From contig NC_058522.1 of the NCBI RefSeq assembly GCF_904849725.1, positions 336,417,029 through 336,481,028 of the forward strand: a stretch of DNA of 64,000 nt, written 5' to 3'. The translations under genes and the position numbers were made by a program. This DNA comes from Hordeum vulgare subsp. vulgare. Taxonomy: Eukaryota; Streptophyta; Magnoliopsida; Poales; Poaceae. Shown here piece after piece: positions 1 through 10,420 of this stretch (positions are counted from its first letter, which is position 1; each line of letters begins with the position of its first letter). The notes beneath the pieces were generated by a model. That model ran no database searches, was not told the DNA's origin, and saw nothing but the letters and a program-made list of their open reading frames with translations.

Positions 1-454
1 GATCAAGCGTCTCGTGGTCCACTTCACGGATAGGATCCGAAAAGCAACGCCTGAGTTGCGAGACGTGGAATACATCATGAACCTTGGAAAGATGCGAAGG
101 AAGTTCCAACTGGTAGGCAACTTCTCCTCGTTTGGCAAGAATGCGAAAAGGACCGATATAACAAGGAGCCAACTTGCCCTTGATACCGAAACAATGGGTA
201 CCCTTCAAAGGTGTAACCCGAAGGTAAGCCTTCTCGTCAACTTCAAAGGTCACAACCTTATGATGACGATCATATTGGCTCTTTTGATGAGACTAGGCTG
301 TTTTCAAATTTTCACGAATAATGCGAACTTGCTCTTCTGCTTCCTAGATCATGTCCGGTCCAAAGAGTTGCCTCTCTCCGGTTTCTGACCAATTAAGAGG
401 TGTTCGACATATTTGTCCATAGAGAACTTCAAAAGGGGCTTTGCCCAAGCTTGA
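1..454 (-). pseudogene. Integrase C-terminal region (gypsy)
   Basis: Conceptual translation gives FEVLYG, then RQLFGPDMI, FEVDEKAYLRVTP, GKLAPCYIGPF and EVAYQLELP, ending HDVFHVSQLRRC and VDHETLD at the window edge. These are the conserved post-core motifs of chromovirus integrases (the GPF/Y module and the stretch that leads into a chromodomain). At least two stops (after PDMI and after LKTA) break the frame. The continuation is outside the window. Confidence 0.75.
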
Positions 455-1021
455 TTAATAACTATTGTTATAAGCAAATTCGGCGAATGGAAGGCACTTC
501 TCCCAATTCATACCAAACGATACAACACAAGCTCGGAGCATATCTTCTAGGATTTGATTCACTCTTTCTAGTTGACCACTTGATTGCGGATGGAAAGCAG
601 TGCTAAAAGAAAAGTGAATCCCCATGGCATTCTGAAAACTCTCCCAGAAGCGAGAAGTAAAAATACTTCCACGGTCTGAGTTAATCTCCAGAGGAACACC
701 ATGAAGAGACACTATTCGAGAGATATATAAGTCTACTAGCTGGCTAGCTGTTATACTCTCACGAAGTGGAAGAAAATGAGCTACTTTGGGAAGACGGTCA
801 ATGACCACAAAGATAGCATTATTTCCTTTCTTGGTCTTGGGAAATCCAGTGATGAAATCCATACTGACCTTATCCCATTTCCATTCAGGAATAGCTAAAG
901 GTTGAAGGGTGCGAGCATGCCTTTGATGTTCTGCTTTAACTCGACGACAAACATCGCAGTTAGCAACGAACTCAGCAATTTCTCTCTTCATCCTAGTCCA
1001 CCAAAACCTTTGGTGTAGGTC
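455..1021 (-). pseudogene. Integrase catalytic core (gypsy)
   Basis: A 178-residue open stretch with the second half of the zinc finger (CDVCRR) followed by the DD(35)E core. The three acidic residues are visible: D in SMDFITG, D in INSDRGS and E in GQLERVNQ. The core therefore keeps its catalytic triad although the reading frame is closed by a stop right after FAYNNSY (about 455). It would catalyse insertion of retrotransposon cDNA into the chromosome. Continuity with the pieces on both sides shows it is part of one decayed pol gene and not a separate gene. Confidence 0.85.
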
Positions 1022-1572
1022 CTAATACATCTTAGTACTACCAGGATGAATAGTGAGAGGAGAATCATGAGCCTCCTTAAGGATCAGCTGCCTTAGATGT
1101 GGATTCTTAGGAACCACTAAATGATCCTGGAAGAACACAACATCTTGATCATTCATGGAGAATTCCTTAGCGTTTCCGCTAATAATATTCTCCTTGATCC
1201 GTGATATACCCTTATCACGCCTCTGGCCAGCTATGATTTGATCCCTAAGAGTAGGCTTCACCACCAGGTTAGAAAGGAATCCTTGAGGAACAATGTGAAG
1301 ATTTAACTTCTGAAATTCCTCATAGAGATGTGGTTGACCTCGTTGTAACATCAGATTGTTACAATAAGACTTACGACTTAGTGCATCAGCCATAACATTG
1401 GCCTTCCCCGGGGTGTAAGTTATCCCTAAGTCGCAATCTGTGATCAACTCAACCCACCGTCTTTTCCTGAGATTCTAATCCGGCGGGTGAAGATATATTT
1501 CAGAATTTGGTGATCAGTGAATATTTCGCAAAGATTACCAAGAAGGTAATGTCGCGAGGTTTTAAGTGCATG
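1022..1572 (-). pseudogene. RNase H C-terminus and integrase zinc finger (gypsy)
   Basis: The translation opens with HALKTSRHYLLG and FTDHQILKYIFT, the end of a gypsy RNase H domain, passes through a DYNPGK-like GITYTPGKANVMADALSRK linker, then reaches the integrase HHCC domain: histidines in KEAHDS and LTIHP, with the matching cysteines NCDVC in the following ORF. A stop after GSTKMY (about 1022) separates the two halves. The junction sequence between about 1447 and 1500 is out of frame with the main ORF, so at least one indel is present. The function when intact would be removal of the RNA strand of the RNA-DNA hybrid and binding of viral-DNA ends. Confidence 0.82.
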
Positions 1573-1968
1573 GACATAGTTTTACCTCTAGATCGGATTT
1601 CTGCGGAGCTCAGACGGAGCCCTGCAGGAGTAGATCATCACCACCACTGGAGCGCCGTCACGCTGCCGGAGAACTCATCTTCTTCTCCGCCTCTCTTGCT
1701 GGATCAAGAAGGCTGAGATCGTCATCGAGTTGTACGTGTGCTGAACGCGGAGGTGCCGTCTGTTCGGCACTAGATCGGAACGGATCGTGGGACGACGGTG
1801 ATTTGAATAATGAAGTTGTACCACTACATCAACCTTATTTCTTAACGCTTCCCTCTTAGCAATCTACAAGGGTACGTAGATCTAATCTCCTCTCATAGAT
1901 GGACATCACCATGATAGGTCTTCGTGTGCGTAGGAAATTTTTTGTTTCCCATGCAACGTTCCCCAAGA
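1573..1968 (+). repeat. Truncated 5' LTR of copia-1
   Basis: Matches the last 400 bp or so of the 3' LTR at about 18830-19235, beginning at acatagtttt and ending CAACGTTCCCCAAGA (the normal terminal CA is mutated). About the first 1.4 kb, with the promoter, is missing. Substitutions and a short indel against the 3' LTR indicate an old insertion. Confidence 0.88.
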
Positions 1969-1995
1969 GTGGTATCAGAGCTAGGTTCATGCGTA
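1969..1995 (+). other. Primer-binding site of copia-1
   Basis: TGGTATCAGAGC lies directly after the LTR end. It is complementary to the 3' end of initiator-methionine tRNA, the normal minus-strand primer for Copia elements. It fixes the LTR boundary and the plus orientation of the element. Confidence 0.88.
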
Positions 1996-3197
1996 GATGT
2001 TATCTCGAGTAGAGCACAAAAGGTTTTGTGGACGTTGATGTTCGATTTGCTGCCCTCCTTAGTCTTTTCTTGATTCGGCGGTATTGTTGGATTGAAGCAG
2101 CTCGGACCGACATTACTCGTACGCTTACGAGAGACTGGTTTCATCGACTAACATGCAACTCGTTGCATAAAGATGACTGGCGGGTGCCTGTTTCTTCAAC
2201 TTTAATTGAATTGGTTTTGACCGAGGTGGTCCTTGGAAAAGGTTAAATAGCAATTTGCACATCTCCATTGTGGTTTTTGCATAAGTAAGATGCGATCATA
2301 CTAGATACCCATAGCAGCCACATAAAACATGCAACAACAAATTGCAGGGTATGTTGTGATATGATATGGCCAATGACGTAATGTGATATATTGGATGTAT
2401 GAGATGATCATGTTGTAATAGTTAATATCGACTTTCACGTCGATGCTACGGCAACCGGCAGGAGCCATAGGGTTGTCTTTAAACTAACGTTTGTGTTTCC
2501 AGATGTGTTTACTATATTGCTAGGTCGTAGCATTAGTATTAATAGCATAGATAGCACGACAACCTCGATGGCGGCAAGATGATGGAGATCATGGTGTGGC
2601 GCCGGTGACAAGAAGATCATGTTGGTGCTTTGGTGATGGAGATCAAGAAGCACAAGATGATGGCCATATCATGTCACTTATGAATTGCATGTGATGTTAA
2701 TCCTTTTATGCACCTTATTTTGCTTAGAACGACGGTAGCATTATAAGGTGATCTCTCACTAAAATTTCAAGATGAAATTGTGTTCTCCCCGACTGTGCAC
2801 CGTAGTGACAGTTCGTCGTTTCGAGACACCACGTGATGATCTGGTGTGATAGGCTCAACCTTCACATACAATGGGTGCAAAAAAGTTGCACACGCGGAAC
2901 ACTCGTTTTAAACTTGACAAGCCTAGCATGTGCAGACATGGCCTCGGAACACATGAGACCGAAAGGTAGAGCATGAATCGTATAGTTGATATGATTAGCA
3001 TAGAGATAATTACCGCTGAAGCTATTCTCAACTCACGTGATGATCGGACTTGAGTTAGTGAATTTGGATCATGTACCACTCAAATGACTAGAGAGATGTA
3101 CTTTTTGAGTGGGAATTTATCAGTATTTTGATTAGTTAAGCTCTAATTATCTTAAACATAGCCTAAGTCCACTTTGCAATATTTGTATTGTAGATCA
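1996..3197 (+). other. Untranslated leader of copia-1
   Basis: About 1.2 kb between primer site and gag with no supported coding region. Short ORFs on both strands are not conserved with the matching leader of copia-2 (about 57392-58600), although the nucleotide sequences of the two leaders align closely. A long leader with packaging and dimerisation signals is typical of BARE/Angela. Confidence 0.7.
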
Positions 3198-4060
3198 ATG
3201 GCTCACGAAGTACTCACCCTGAATTTTAATACATTCTTAGAGAAAGCTAAGTTGAAAGATGATGGAAGCAATTTTGTAGAATGGGCTCGTAATTTAAAGC
3301 TGCTCTTGAAAGTTGTGAAGAAGGATTATGTCCTTAATGTTGCGCTAGGAGATGAACCACCCGCTACGTCTATCCAAGATGTTTTGAATGCCTGGTGAAC
3401 ACATAAGGAGGACTACTCAGTACTTCAATGTGCAGTCTTGTATGGCTTAGAGCCGGGACTTCAACGTTGCTTTGAGCGTCATGGTGCATATGAGATGTTC
3501 TAGGAGTTGAAGTTTATCTTTCAGAAGAACGCCCGAATCGACAGGTATGAGACCTCCGATAAATTCTATGCTTGCAAGATGGAGGAGAATTCGTTTGTCA
3601 GTGAACATGTGCTCAAAATGTGGGTACTCAAACCGTCTAGCTGAGGTGGGGATTGAACTCCCGCAAGAGTCTACCACTGGCATAAGTCTTCAATCACTGC
3701 CACCCAGCTATAAGAGCTTTACGTTGATCTATAACATGTAAGGGATGAACAAGTAACCCGGCGAGTTATTCGCGATGCTGAAAGTCGCAAAGTCAGAACT
3801 CCAGAAAGAGCATCAAGTGTTGATGGTCAATAAGACCACTGGTTTCAAGAGAAACGGCAAAGGCAAGAAGGGTAACTCCAAGAAGAGTGGCAAGCCTATT
3901 GCCAATCCGATGAAGAAACCCAAGGCTGGACCTAAGCCTGAAACAGAGTGTTATTATTGCAAGGGACTGGGTCACTAGAAGCGCAATTGCCCCAAGTATT
4001 TTGCTAATAAGAAGGCGGCCAAGGAAAAATCAGGTATATTTGATATACATGTTATTGATG
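3198..4060 (+). pseudogene. Gag of copia-1
   Basis: The start MAHEVLTLNF follows the leader. The capsid region continues (LKDDGSNFVEWARNLKLLL) but is broken by stops at about 3396 and 3501 and by frame changes. Near the 3' end a CCHC zinc knuckle is visible, CYYCKGLGH-stop-KRNC, with a stop directly after the histidine (about 3976). The protein would form the virus-like particle and bind element RNA. Fused downstream is the protease region. Not functional in this copy. Confidence 0.82.
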
Positions 4061-4497
4061 TGTACTTAACCAACTCTCGTAGTAGTGACTGGGTATTCGA
4101 TACCGGTTCTTTTGCTCATATTTGCAACTTGAAGCAGGAACTGCGGAATAAACGAAGGCTGGCGAAGGATGACGACGATGCACGTGGGAAATGGTTCCAA
4201 GGTTGATGCAATCACCGTCGGCACAGTCTCACTTTAGTTACCATCAGGATTAGTTATGAACTTAGATAATTGTTATTTAGTGCATGCGTTAAGCATGAAC
4301 ATTATATCTGGATCTTGTTTATTGCGAGACGGTTACTCGTTTAAGTCATAGAATAATGGTTGTTCTATTTCTATGAGTAATATATTTTATGGTCATGCAC
4401 CCAATGTAAGAGGATTGTTCATATTGAATCTTGAGAGCGATGATACACATATACATAACATTGAGACCGAAAGATGTAGAGTTAACAATGATAGCCC
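4061..4497 (+). pseudogene. Aspartic protease region of copia-1
   Basis: DWVFDTGSFAHICN (from about 4090) is the retropepsin active-site motif, with the catalytic D-T-G-S intact. Beyond about 4200 the frame collapses into many stops. The protease would cut the Gag-Pol polyprotein. It sits between the zinc knuckle and integrase, the Copia order. Confidence 0.78.
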
Positions 4498-5413
4498 ATG
4501 TTTTTGTGGCATTGCCGCTTAGGTCGTATTGGTGTAAAGCGCATGAAGAAACTCCATTACGATGGGCTTTTGGAGTCACTTGATTTTGAATCACTTAACA
4601 CGTGCAAACCATGCCTCATGGGTAAGATGACTAAGACTCCGTTCTCAGGAACAATGGAGCGTGCAAGTGACTTGTTGGAAATCATACATACCGATGTGTG
4701 CGGTCCGATGAGTGTGGAGGAGCGCATATCGTTATTTTCTCACCTTCGCTGACGATTTGAGTAGGTATGGATATATCTACTTGATGAAGCACAAGTCTAA
4801 AATGTTTGAGAAGTTCAAGCAATTTCAGAGTGAAGTTGAAAATCATCGTAACAAGAAGATCATGTTCCTACGTTCTGATCGTGGGGGTGAATATCTGAGT
4901 TTCGAGTTTGGTGCTCACTTAAGACAACGTGGAATTGTTTCACAGTTGACACCGCCTCGAACACCACAACGTAATGGTGTGTCTGAACGTCGTAATCGTA
5001 CTTTGTTGGAAATGGTGCAATCTATCATGTCTCTTACCGATTTGCCGTTATCGTTTTGGGGTTATGCATTAGAGATAGTTGCATTCACTTTTAATAGGGC
5101 ATCATCAAAATCCGTTGAGACGACACCATACAAACTATGTATGGCAAAAGACCGAAGTTGTCGTTTCTTAAAGTTTGGGGGTGTGATGCTTATGTCAAAA
5201 AGCTTCAGCCTGAAAAGCTGGAACCCAAAGCGGAAAAGTGCGTCTTCATAGGTTACCCAAAGGAGACAGTTGGGTACACCTTCTATCTCAAATCCGAGGA
5301 CAAAGTGTTTGTTGCTAAGAATGTTGCTTTTCTTGAGAAGGAGTTTCTCTCAAAAGAATTGAGTGGGAGGAAGATAGAACTTGATGAGGTAGTCGAACTT
5401 CTAACCCCTCTAG
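4498..5413 (+). pseudogene. Integrase of copia-1 (interrupted)
   Basis: Zinc-finger region WHCRLGRIGVKRMKKLH through NTCKPCLMGK. The second histidine of the HHCC motif reads R (LGRIG), so a metal ligand is lost. The core keeps its acidic residues: D in IHTDVCGP, D in RSDRGGEY, E in GVSERRN. Frameshifts near 4715-4740 and 5135 split it into three overlapping ORFs. The C-terminal part (WGCDAYVKKL, FIGYPKE, FVAKNVAFLEKEF) runs to PLDG, where a solo LTR is inserted. Integrase before RT is diagnostic of Ty1/copia. Confidence 0.87.
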
Positions 5414-5418
5414 ATGGT

Positions 5419-8400
5419 TGTCACATCCCTAACACCATAAGCAAGTTAGTCTTGTGCTCATGTCTTCTTTGCATTGCATCTAAGAATTTTTCAACAAGAA
5501 CAAAGAAAGAGGTGAAGGAAAAACTCAAACCCTAGCCACTTCTTCAAATAAAGGAAATCTCAAAACTAGTTAAAATCAATGAACCCAAAATGGCCTCAAG
5601 AAAAGTTCAAACTTTCTGATAAATCATGAAAGTAAATGAGCAATGAAGAAAACCATTTTCTTGACACTTTAAGCATTTTAAATAAATACAAAAAGCTACT
5701 GGTTTCAAGTTTTAAATTTGAAATCAGAAACTTTAAATTTTCAAAAATGTTGAAAACTTTGGAAATGGTTGGAAATATTCCAACAAATATTCTAGGGTGC
5801 TTAACATAGCTTTTACAATTTATTTGGGAGCTGAAATAATTAGTAAATCAATTTCAATATTTAAAACAGAAACAAAACAGAAAAAATGGAAAACCCTTAC
5901 CTATCGCCTAGCCGGCCTAGCCCATCTCCTCCGGTCGTCTCCCACCTCGCCAGTAGGAGCAGGAGGTGGCCGCCGCGTACTCCGGTGCGGCCACGCACCT
6001 GTGCGCGTGCCTGGCCGCCGCTTCGCGCTGGCAAGCTCGGGGATAAGCTCCCCGAGCCCGTGGCTATCCATTCCCAGCGCCAGTTCCCCCCTCCTATCGG
6101 ATCTCTCCTCCCTCCTTCTGCCGCCATTGGAGCCCGAGCAGAGCTCGAGCTCACCGTCGTTCTAGCCTCCCCTCTTTCCTTCTGAGCCGCGCATTAGCTC
6201 TGCCGCAACCCCCTGAAGCTCCCTAGCCGCGAGCCCGATGCCCAGATGCAGTGAAACGACGAGAAGCTGTCGTCTTCTTCCTCGGGTCACCGAAGATCGC
6301 CGCCGACGTTCTCCCTCTCCAGGCCGTCCCCGAGCAAACTAGCGCCGCCACTGCACTCCCCGTGAGCATGCGGTCATTTCCCATAAGATCTACCCGTCGA
6401 TCCCCTCCTCTAGGCCTAGTTCCACCGAAGCCCGACAAGATCCGCCGCTGAACCTCGTCGCCGGTAACCCTCCGATGATCAGCTCGTCCTTCTGAGGGCA
6501 CAAGCAGCTTCAGGCCGTCGCGTAGATGCCGTAGGAGCTAAGTCCCGTGCGCAACTCCCTGTGTATCGATGACCTCGATGACGCCCGAACCTTGGCCGCC
6601 GCCAAGCTCATCGCCGGCATCATCTCCGGCCAGATCAGCCCCGGCTAAGTGCAGAAATGGAACCGCGGGAGAAGTGTCGTTCTTCTGGTGCTCTTCGCGC
6701 AGCGTTTGTCCCTCTGTGCGCCGTTTCCGATGCCCCCCCCGACGCTCTGGTGCTCGCCGGAGGCTCCCCGCCGGCGAGGACGACCTCGCCGCCGGTGGAT
6801 CTCAGCTGGCCTGAGCCACTGACGGGTGGGGCCAGCCTCTGGATAGTTTAGAGATAATAAAAATAAATCAGATAAATTAATAAGACACTGACATGTGGGT
6901 CCAGTGAGTTTAATTAACTAAATAAGATTAATCCTAATCTAAAACTTGACCAGAGACACTGACCAGTGGGTCCCACTGGTCAAGTTTGACTTTCAACGGC
7001 CAGATGGATCTGCTGATGTCATGCTGATGCAGTAAAAGTATTTTCCAGTATAAGAATAATTCCAGAAATGTTTAAAACTTCAAAAATTCATAGAAATTAA
7101 TCTGTAACTCCAATGAAAATAATTTATATATGAAAAAGTATCAGAAAAATTCCTTATAATGTTTGAAAAAGTTACAGAACCCAAACATGTAGATTAATGA
7201 ATAAGTCAATTCTTATAAATACTTTATAAATGGAATATGGAAAGTATTTAAATTTCTTTTTGTTTGACATGATCAAACATTGTTCTAATAACAAACCAGC
7301 AACTTAACATGACATCCCATGCATGTTAACATCAAGTTGATCTGAGCATCAGGTCGAATCAATTAAATCGGTATCCGAGAATACCTCATTTGAGGTGATA
7401 TTTGAATTTAATTCAAATCAACTTCAAACCTAATACATGTTGATTATATTAGTATATCACCTTGCATTCTCATGCCATGCTCATGCATCATCTTGATTGC
7501 ATATGCTTGATATTGATTGTTGTCTTTTCCTTCGGTAGGCTCCACTCCCCCGGATTCCACCGAATATCCGTCTGACGGATATTGTCCCTCCTCTGAGCAA
7601 CAAGGCAAGCAACCATTTTGATCATCCCGATAAATCCCATGTTCTTGCTCCTGCACTTGTTTATTGCATTAGGATCAAATGCTTCAACTGCTTTTGTCAC
7701 GTTAGTTGAACCCACTTCCTTTGCATGACCTATCCTTGTCACACTAAATAGCCGAACCTTGCAACCTAGCATACCTGGTAGTTGCTTGAGCCATGATGTG
7801 CCTTATCCTGCTATGCATGCTATGCTTAGAGTTGTGTATGGTCTGTCATCTGGGAGATGAACAGAATTGTGAGAATGCGTTCGGTAAGCAAAGGTTGTGT
7901 GTTGAATCTGATTTGGTAAAGGTACCGGTGAAAGGCTGTGTAGGAGTACATGGCGGGTTGTTTCATTGGAACCGTCCTTAGGAACTGAGTTCCGTGTATG
8001 TAAACCAAGACTAGATACTACCACATGCTGGGCCCTGAAATATGACCCCACTCGGCCTATTAATCGCTTAGTACTCGGTCCAGGAGTTGCAAGTAGTTTC
8101 TGGTGTTTATAGTAATGCTGGAGGCCGTGCATGGTGCTGACCTGAGAGGTGGGCTGTGATGCGGTAGGCAGTGGCACGGTGTACCAAGTGGCTCCCGGAT
8201 GGTGGGCTTGGGAACCCTGCGCACATCGTTTGAGGCCATGGCGGAAACCTCGCCCGGACTTCCGTACGGGTTACTCTCACATAGGCGATAAACCTGGACT
8301 AGGTACTAGTGTGGTTAACGGTCGTGGCCGACTCCCTCGCTGGGCTTCCGCTTGAAGGTTGCCGAGGTGCATGACGTGCACATGGCGATAAGTGGCGAGA

Positions 8401-9605
8401 GCGTGTGTGACGAAGTACACCCCTGCAGGGTTATGATCTATTCGAATAGCCGCGTCCGCGGATATGGACTACTTGGAGACATATGTTGTTCATAGGTAAC
8501 TTCAATGGCTACTCATAAAATTGTCAAGATAAGCGTAAGTGTCGTGGACGGCATTTCCGTATGGAGACGGAATGATTCCACGATGGTGTATTGTTGTGGT
8601 GTTAGTGGACTCGTGTGCGAGAACTCAAGTTGTCAAAATTATTTAAAAATGCAAGTTGTCTAGCCACGAGTCAAATGCTGGCTTTCCGCATGAAACCCCA
8701 CCATACCTTATTGATACATTGCATGAGTATATAGTTATCCTAAAGTCTTGCTGAGTACCTTCGTACTCATGTTTGCTTAATAAATGTTGCAGAGGTTGCT
8801 AATGACCCTAATGGAGGGTTCTTCGTAGACATCGACGACGACGAGTAGCTGGTGTCCCAGCTACGATCTGGCCCTACGTTGGATCTGTAGTATAGTCAAG
8901 CCATGTGCCTTCTAGTTGCACCTGTCTGTACTCAGACAGTTTTAAACTCTTCCGCTGGCTTGTAACTGAATGACTGCTATTATGGGTCGTGAGACCCTTA
9001 ATGTGTAATATTATGTGTGTGGCTCTTCCGAGCCTCTTAAATAAAGCTTGTATGTTTATGGTTATGTTGTGATGCCATCGATGTATCTATACATATCGGT
9101 ATGTCATGCGTACGTATGTCGTACTTGATATGTATGGGGTTCGGTTACCTAATCGTGAACTTTAGTAGCACTCCTTACAAGGAAATGCCCCTTTGTGATC
9201 CAATGAGCCTTGGTAGTTCGCTACTGCTCCGGACACATTGGTTGACCGGCACGTGTCCTTCTTAGCTGCTGTGTCTGTCCCCTTTGGGGAAATGTCAAGC
9301 GATGTAATGGAGTCCTTGTAGCTTGCTACGACTCGTCTACACTCGCTGGTGGCCGACACCTGCTTTGTTGGGTCATGTATGCCTGTCCTTGTGTGGTACT
9401 GGCACTATGGTTTGTAACTAGACTTGTCGATCCGGGTTCTTTGAAATTGGAATGCTAGCGACACTATTGCATACGTGAGTCAAAAGACGCAAACGGTCCC
9501 GGCTAAGGTAAGGCTGCAACCGTGGAGTTAACCGTGCGTGAGATCGCAAAGAGATGCGATGTGTTACAGGCTGGATTCCTATGACTTAGGATCGGGGTCC
9601 CGACA
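5419..9605. repeat. Solo LTR 1 (4187 bp, long-LTR gypsy type)
   Basis: Begins TGTCACATCC and ends GGTCCCGACA, and is flanked by a perfect 5-bp target duplication ATGGT at 5414-5418 and 9606-9610. It interrupts the integrase/RT linker of copia-1 cleanly. No primer site, coding domain or second LTR lies between the ends, so this is a solo LTR left by LTR-LTR recombination. About 5885-6840 is GC-rich with overlapping open frames on both strands, as in an untranslated leader. The length suggests a Sukkula-like family, which is a guess. Strand is not determined. Confidence 0.88.
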
Positions 9606-9610
9606 ATGGT

Positions 9611-10415
9611 GGCACAGGGCAGGGGGAAACCTTTGTCGAAGCGACACCGGTTGAGGAGAAAGTTAATGATGATGATCATGAAACTTCGGATCAAGTTCCT
9701 ATCGTACCTCGCAGGTCGACAAGATCACGTACTACCCCTGAGTGGTATGGTAATCATGTCTTATCAATCATGTTGTTAGACAACAATGAACCTGCGAATT
9801 ATGAAGAAGCAATGGTGGACCCGGATTCCAACAAATGGCTGGAGGCCATGAAGTCCGAGATAGGATCTATGTATGAAAACAAAGCGTGGACTTTGGAAGT
9901 ATTACCTGAAGGCCGCAAGGCTATTCAGAACAAATGGATCTTTAAGAAGAAGACGGACGCGGATGGTAATGTGACCATTTATAAAGCTCGACTTGTGGCA
10001 CAAGGTTTTTCACAAGTTCAAGGAGTTGACTATGAAGAGACGTTCTCACGAGTAGCGATGCTTAAGTCCGTCCGAATCATGTTAGCAATAGCTACATTTT
10101 TCGATTATGAAATCTGGCAGATGGATGTCAAAACGGCATTCCTTAACGGTTTTCTTAAGGAAGAGTTGTATATGATGCAACCCGAAGGTTTTGTCGATCC
10201 AAAGAATGCTAACAAAGTATGCAAGCTCCAGCGATCCATTTATGGACTGGCGCAAGCATCTCGGAGTTGGAATAAGCGCTTTGATGAGGTGATAAAGCAT
10301 TTGGGTTTATACAAGTGGTTGGAGAATCTTGTATTTACAAGAAAGTGAGTGGGAGCTCTGTGGCGTTTCTAATATTACAAGAAAGTGAGTGGGAGTTTTT
10401 GAGGGTGTAAAGGAT
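9611..10415 (+). pseudogene. Reverse transcriptase of copia-1 (N-terminal and palm part)
   Basis: Contains the Copia RT signatures EAMVDPDSNKWLEAMKSE, NKWIFKKKTDADG, KARLVAQGFSQVQGVDYEETF, the catalytic-aspartate block MDVKTAFLNG, and LYMMQPEGFVD through SIYGLAQASRSWN. After LENLVFTRK there are stops, and the segment that should encode the Y-V-D-D catalytic loop is replaced by a 21-bp direct repeat (10335-10355 and 10375-10395). Solo LTR 2 is inserted immediately after this. The enzyme would copy element RNA into cDNA; here it cannot. Confidence 0.9.
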
Positions 10416-10420
10416 TACTT

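Larger units (their letters stand above)
1..1572 (-). mobile_element. Ty3/gypsy chromovirus-like pol remnant
   Basis: Minus-strand fragment of a gypsy retrotransposon. Reading right to left it holds the end of RNase H, the integrase zinc finger, the integrase core and the integrase C-terminal region. It runs off the left edge and ends abruptly near 1572, where an Angela-type Copia LTR begins. No LTR, primer site or target duplication of this element is inside the window. The order RNase H-integrase is diagnostic of Ty3/gypsy. The tail motif HDVFHVSQLRRC resembles Tekay/Del chromoviruses, but the chromodomain itself would lie left of position 1, so the lineage call is an inference. In-frame stops show it is dead. 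Confidence 0.85.

Noticed and set aside
5886..6840. Overlapping open frames on both strands in a GC-rich stretch, looking like a gene.
   Set aside because: They lie inside solo LTR 1, are Pro/Ser/Arg/Ala-rich, lack domains and open on both strands as expected from base composition alone.
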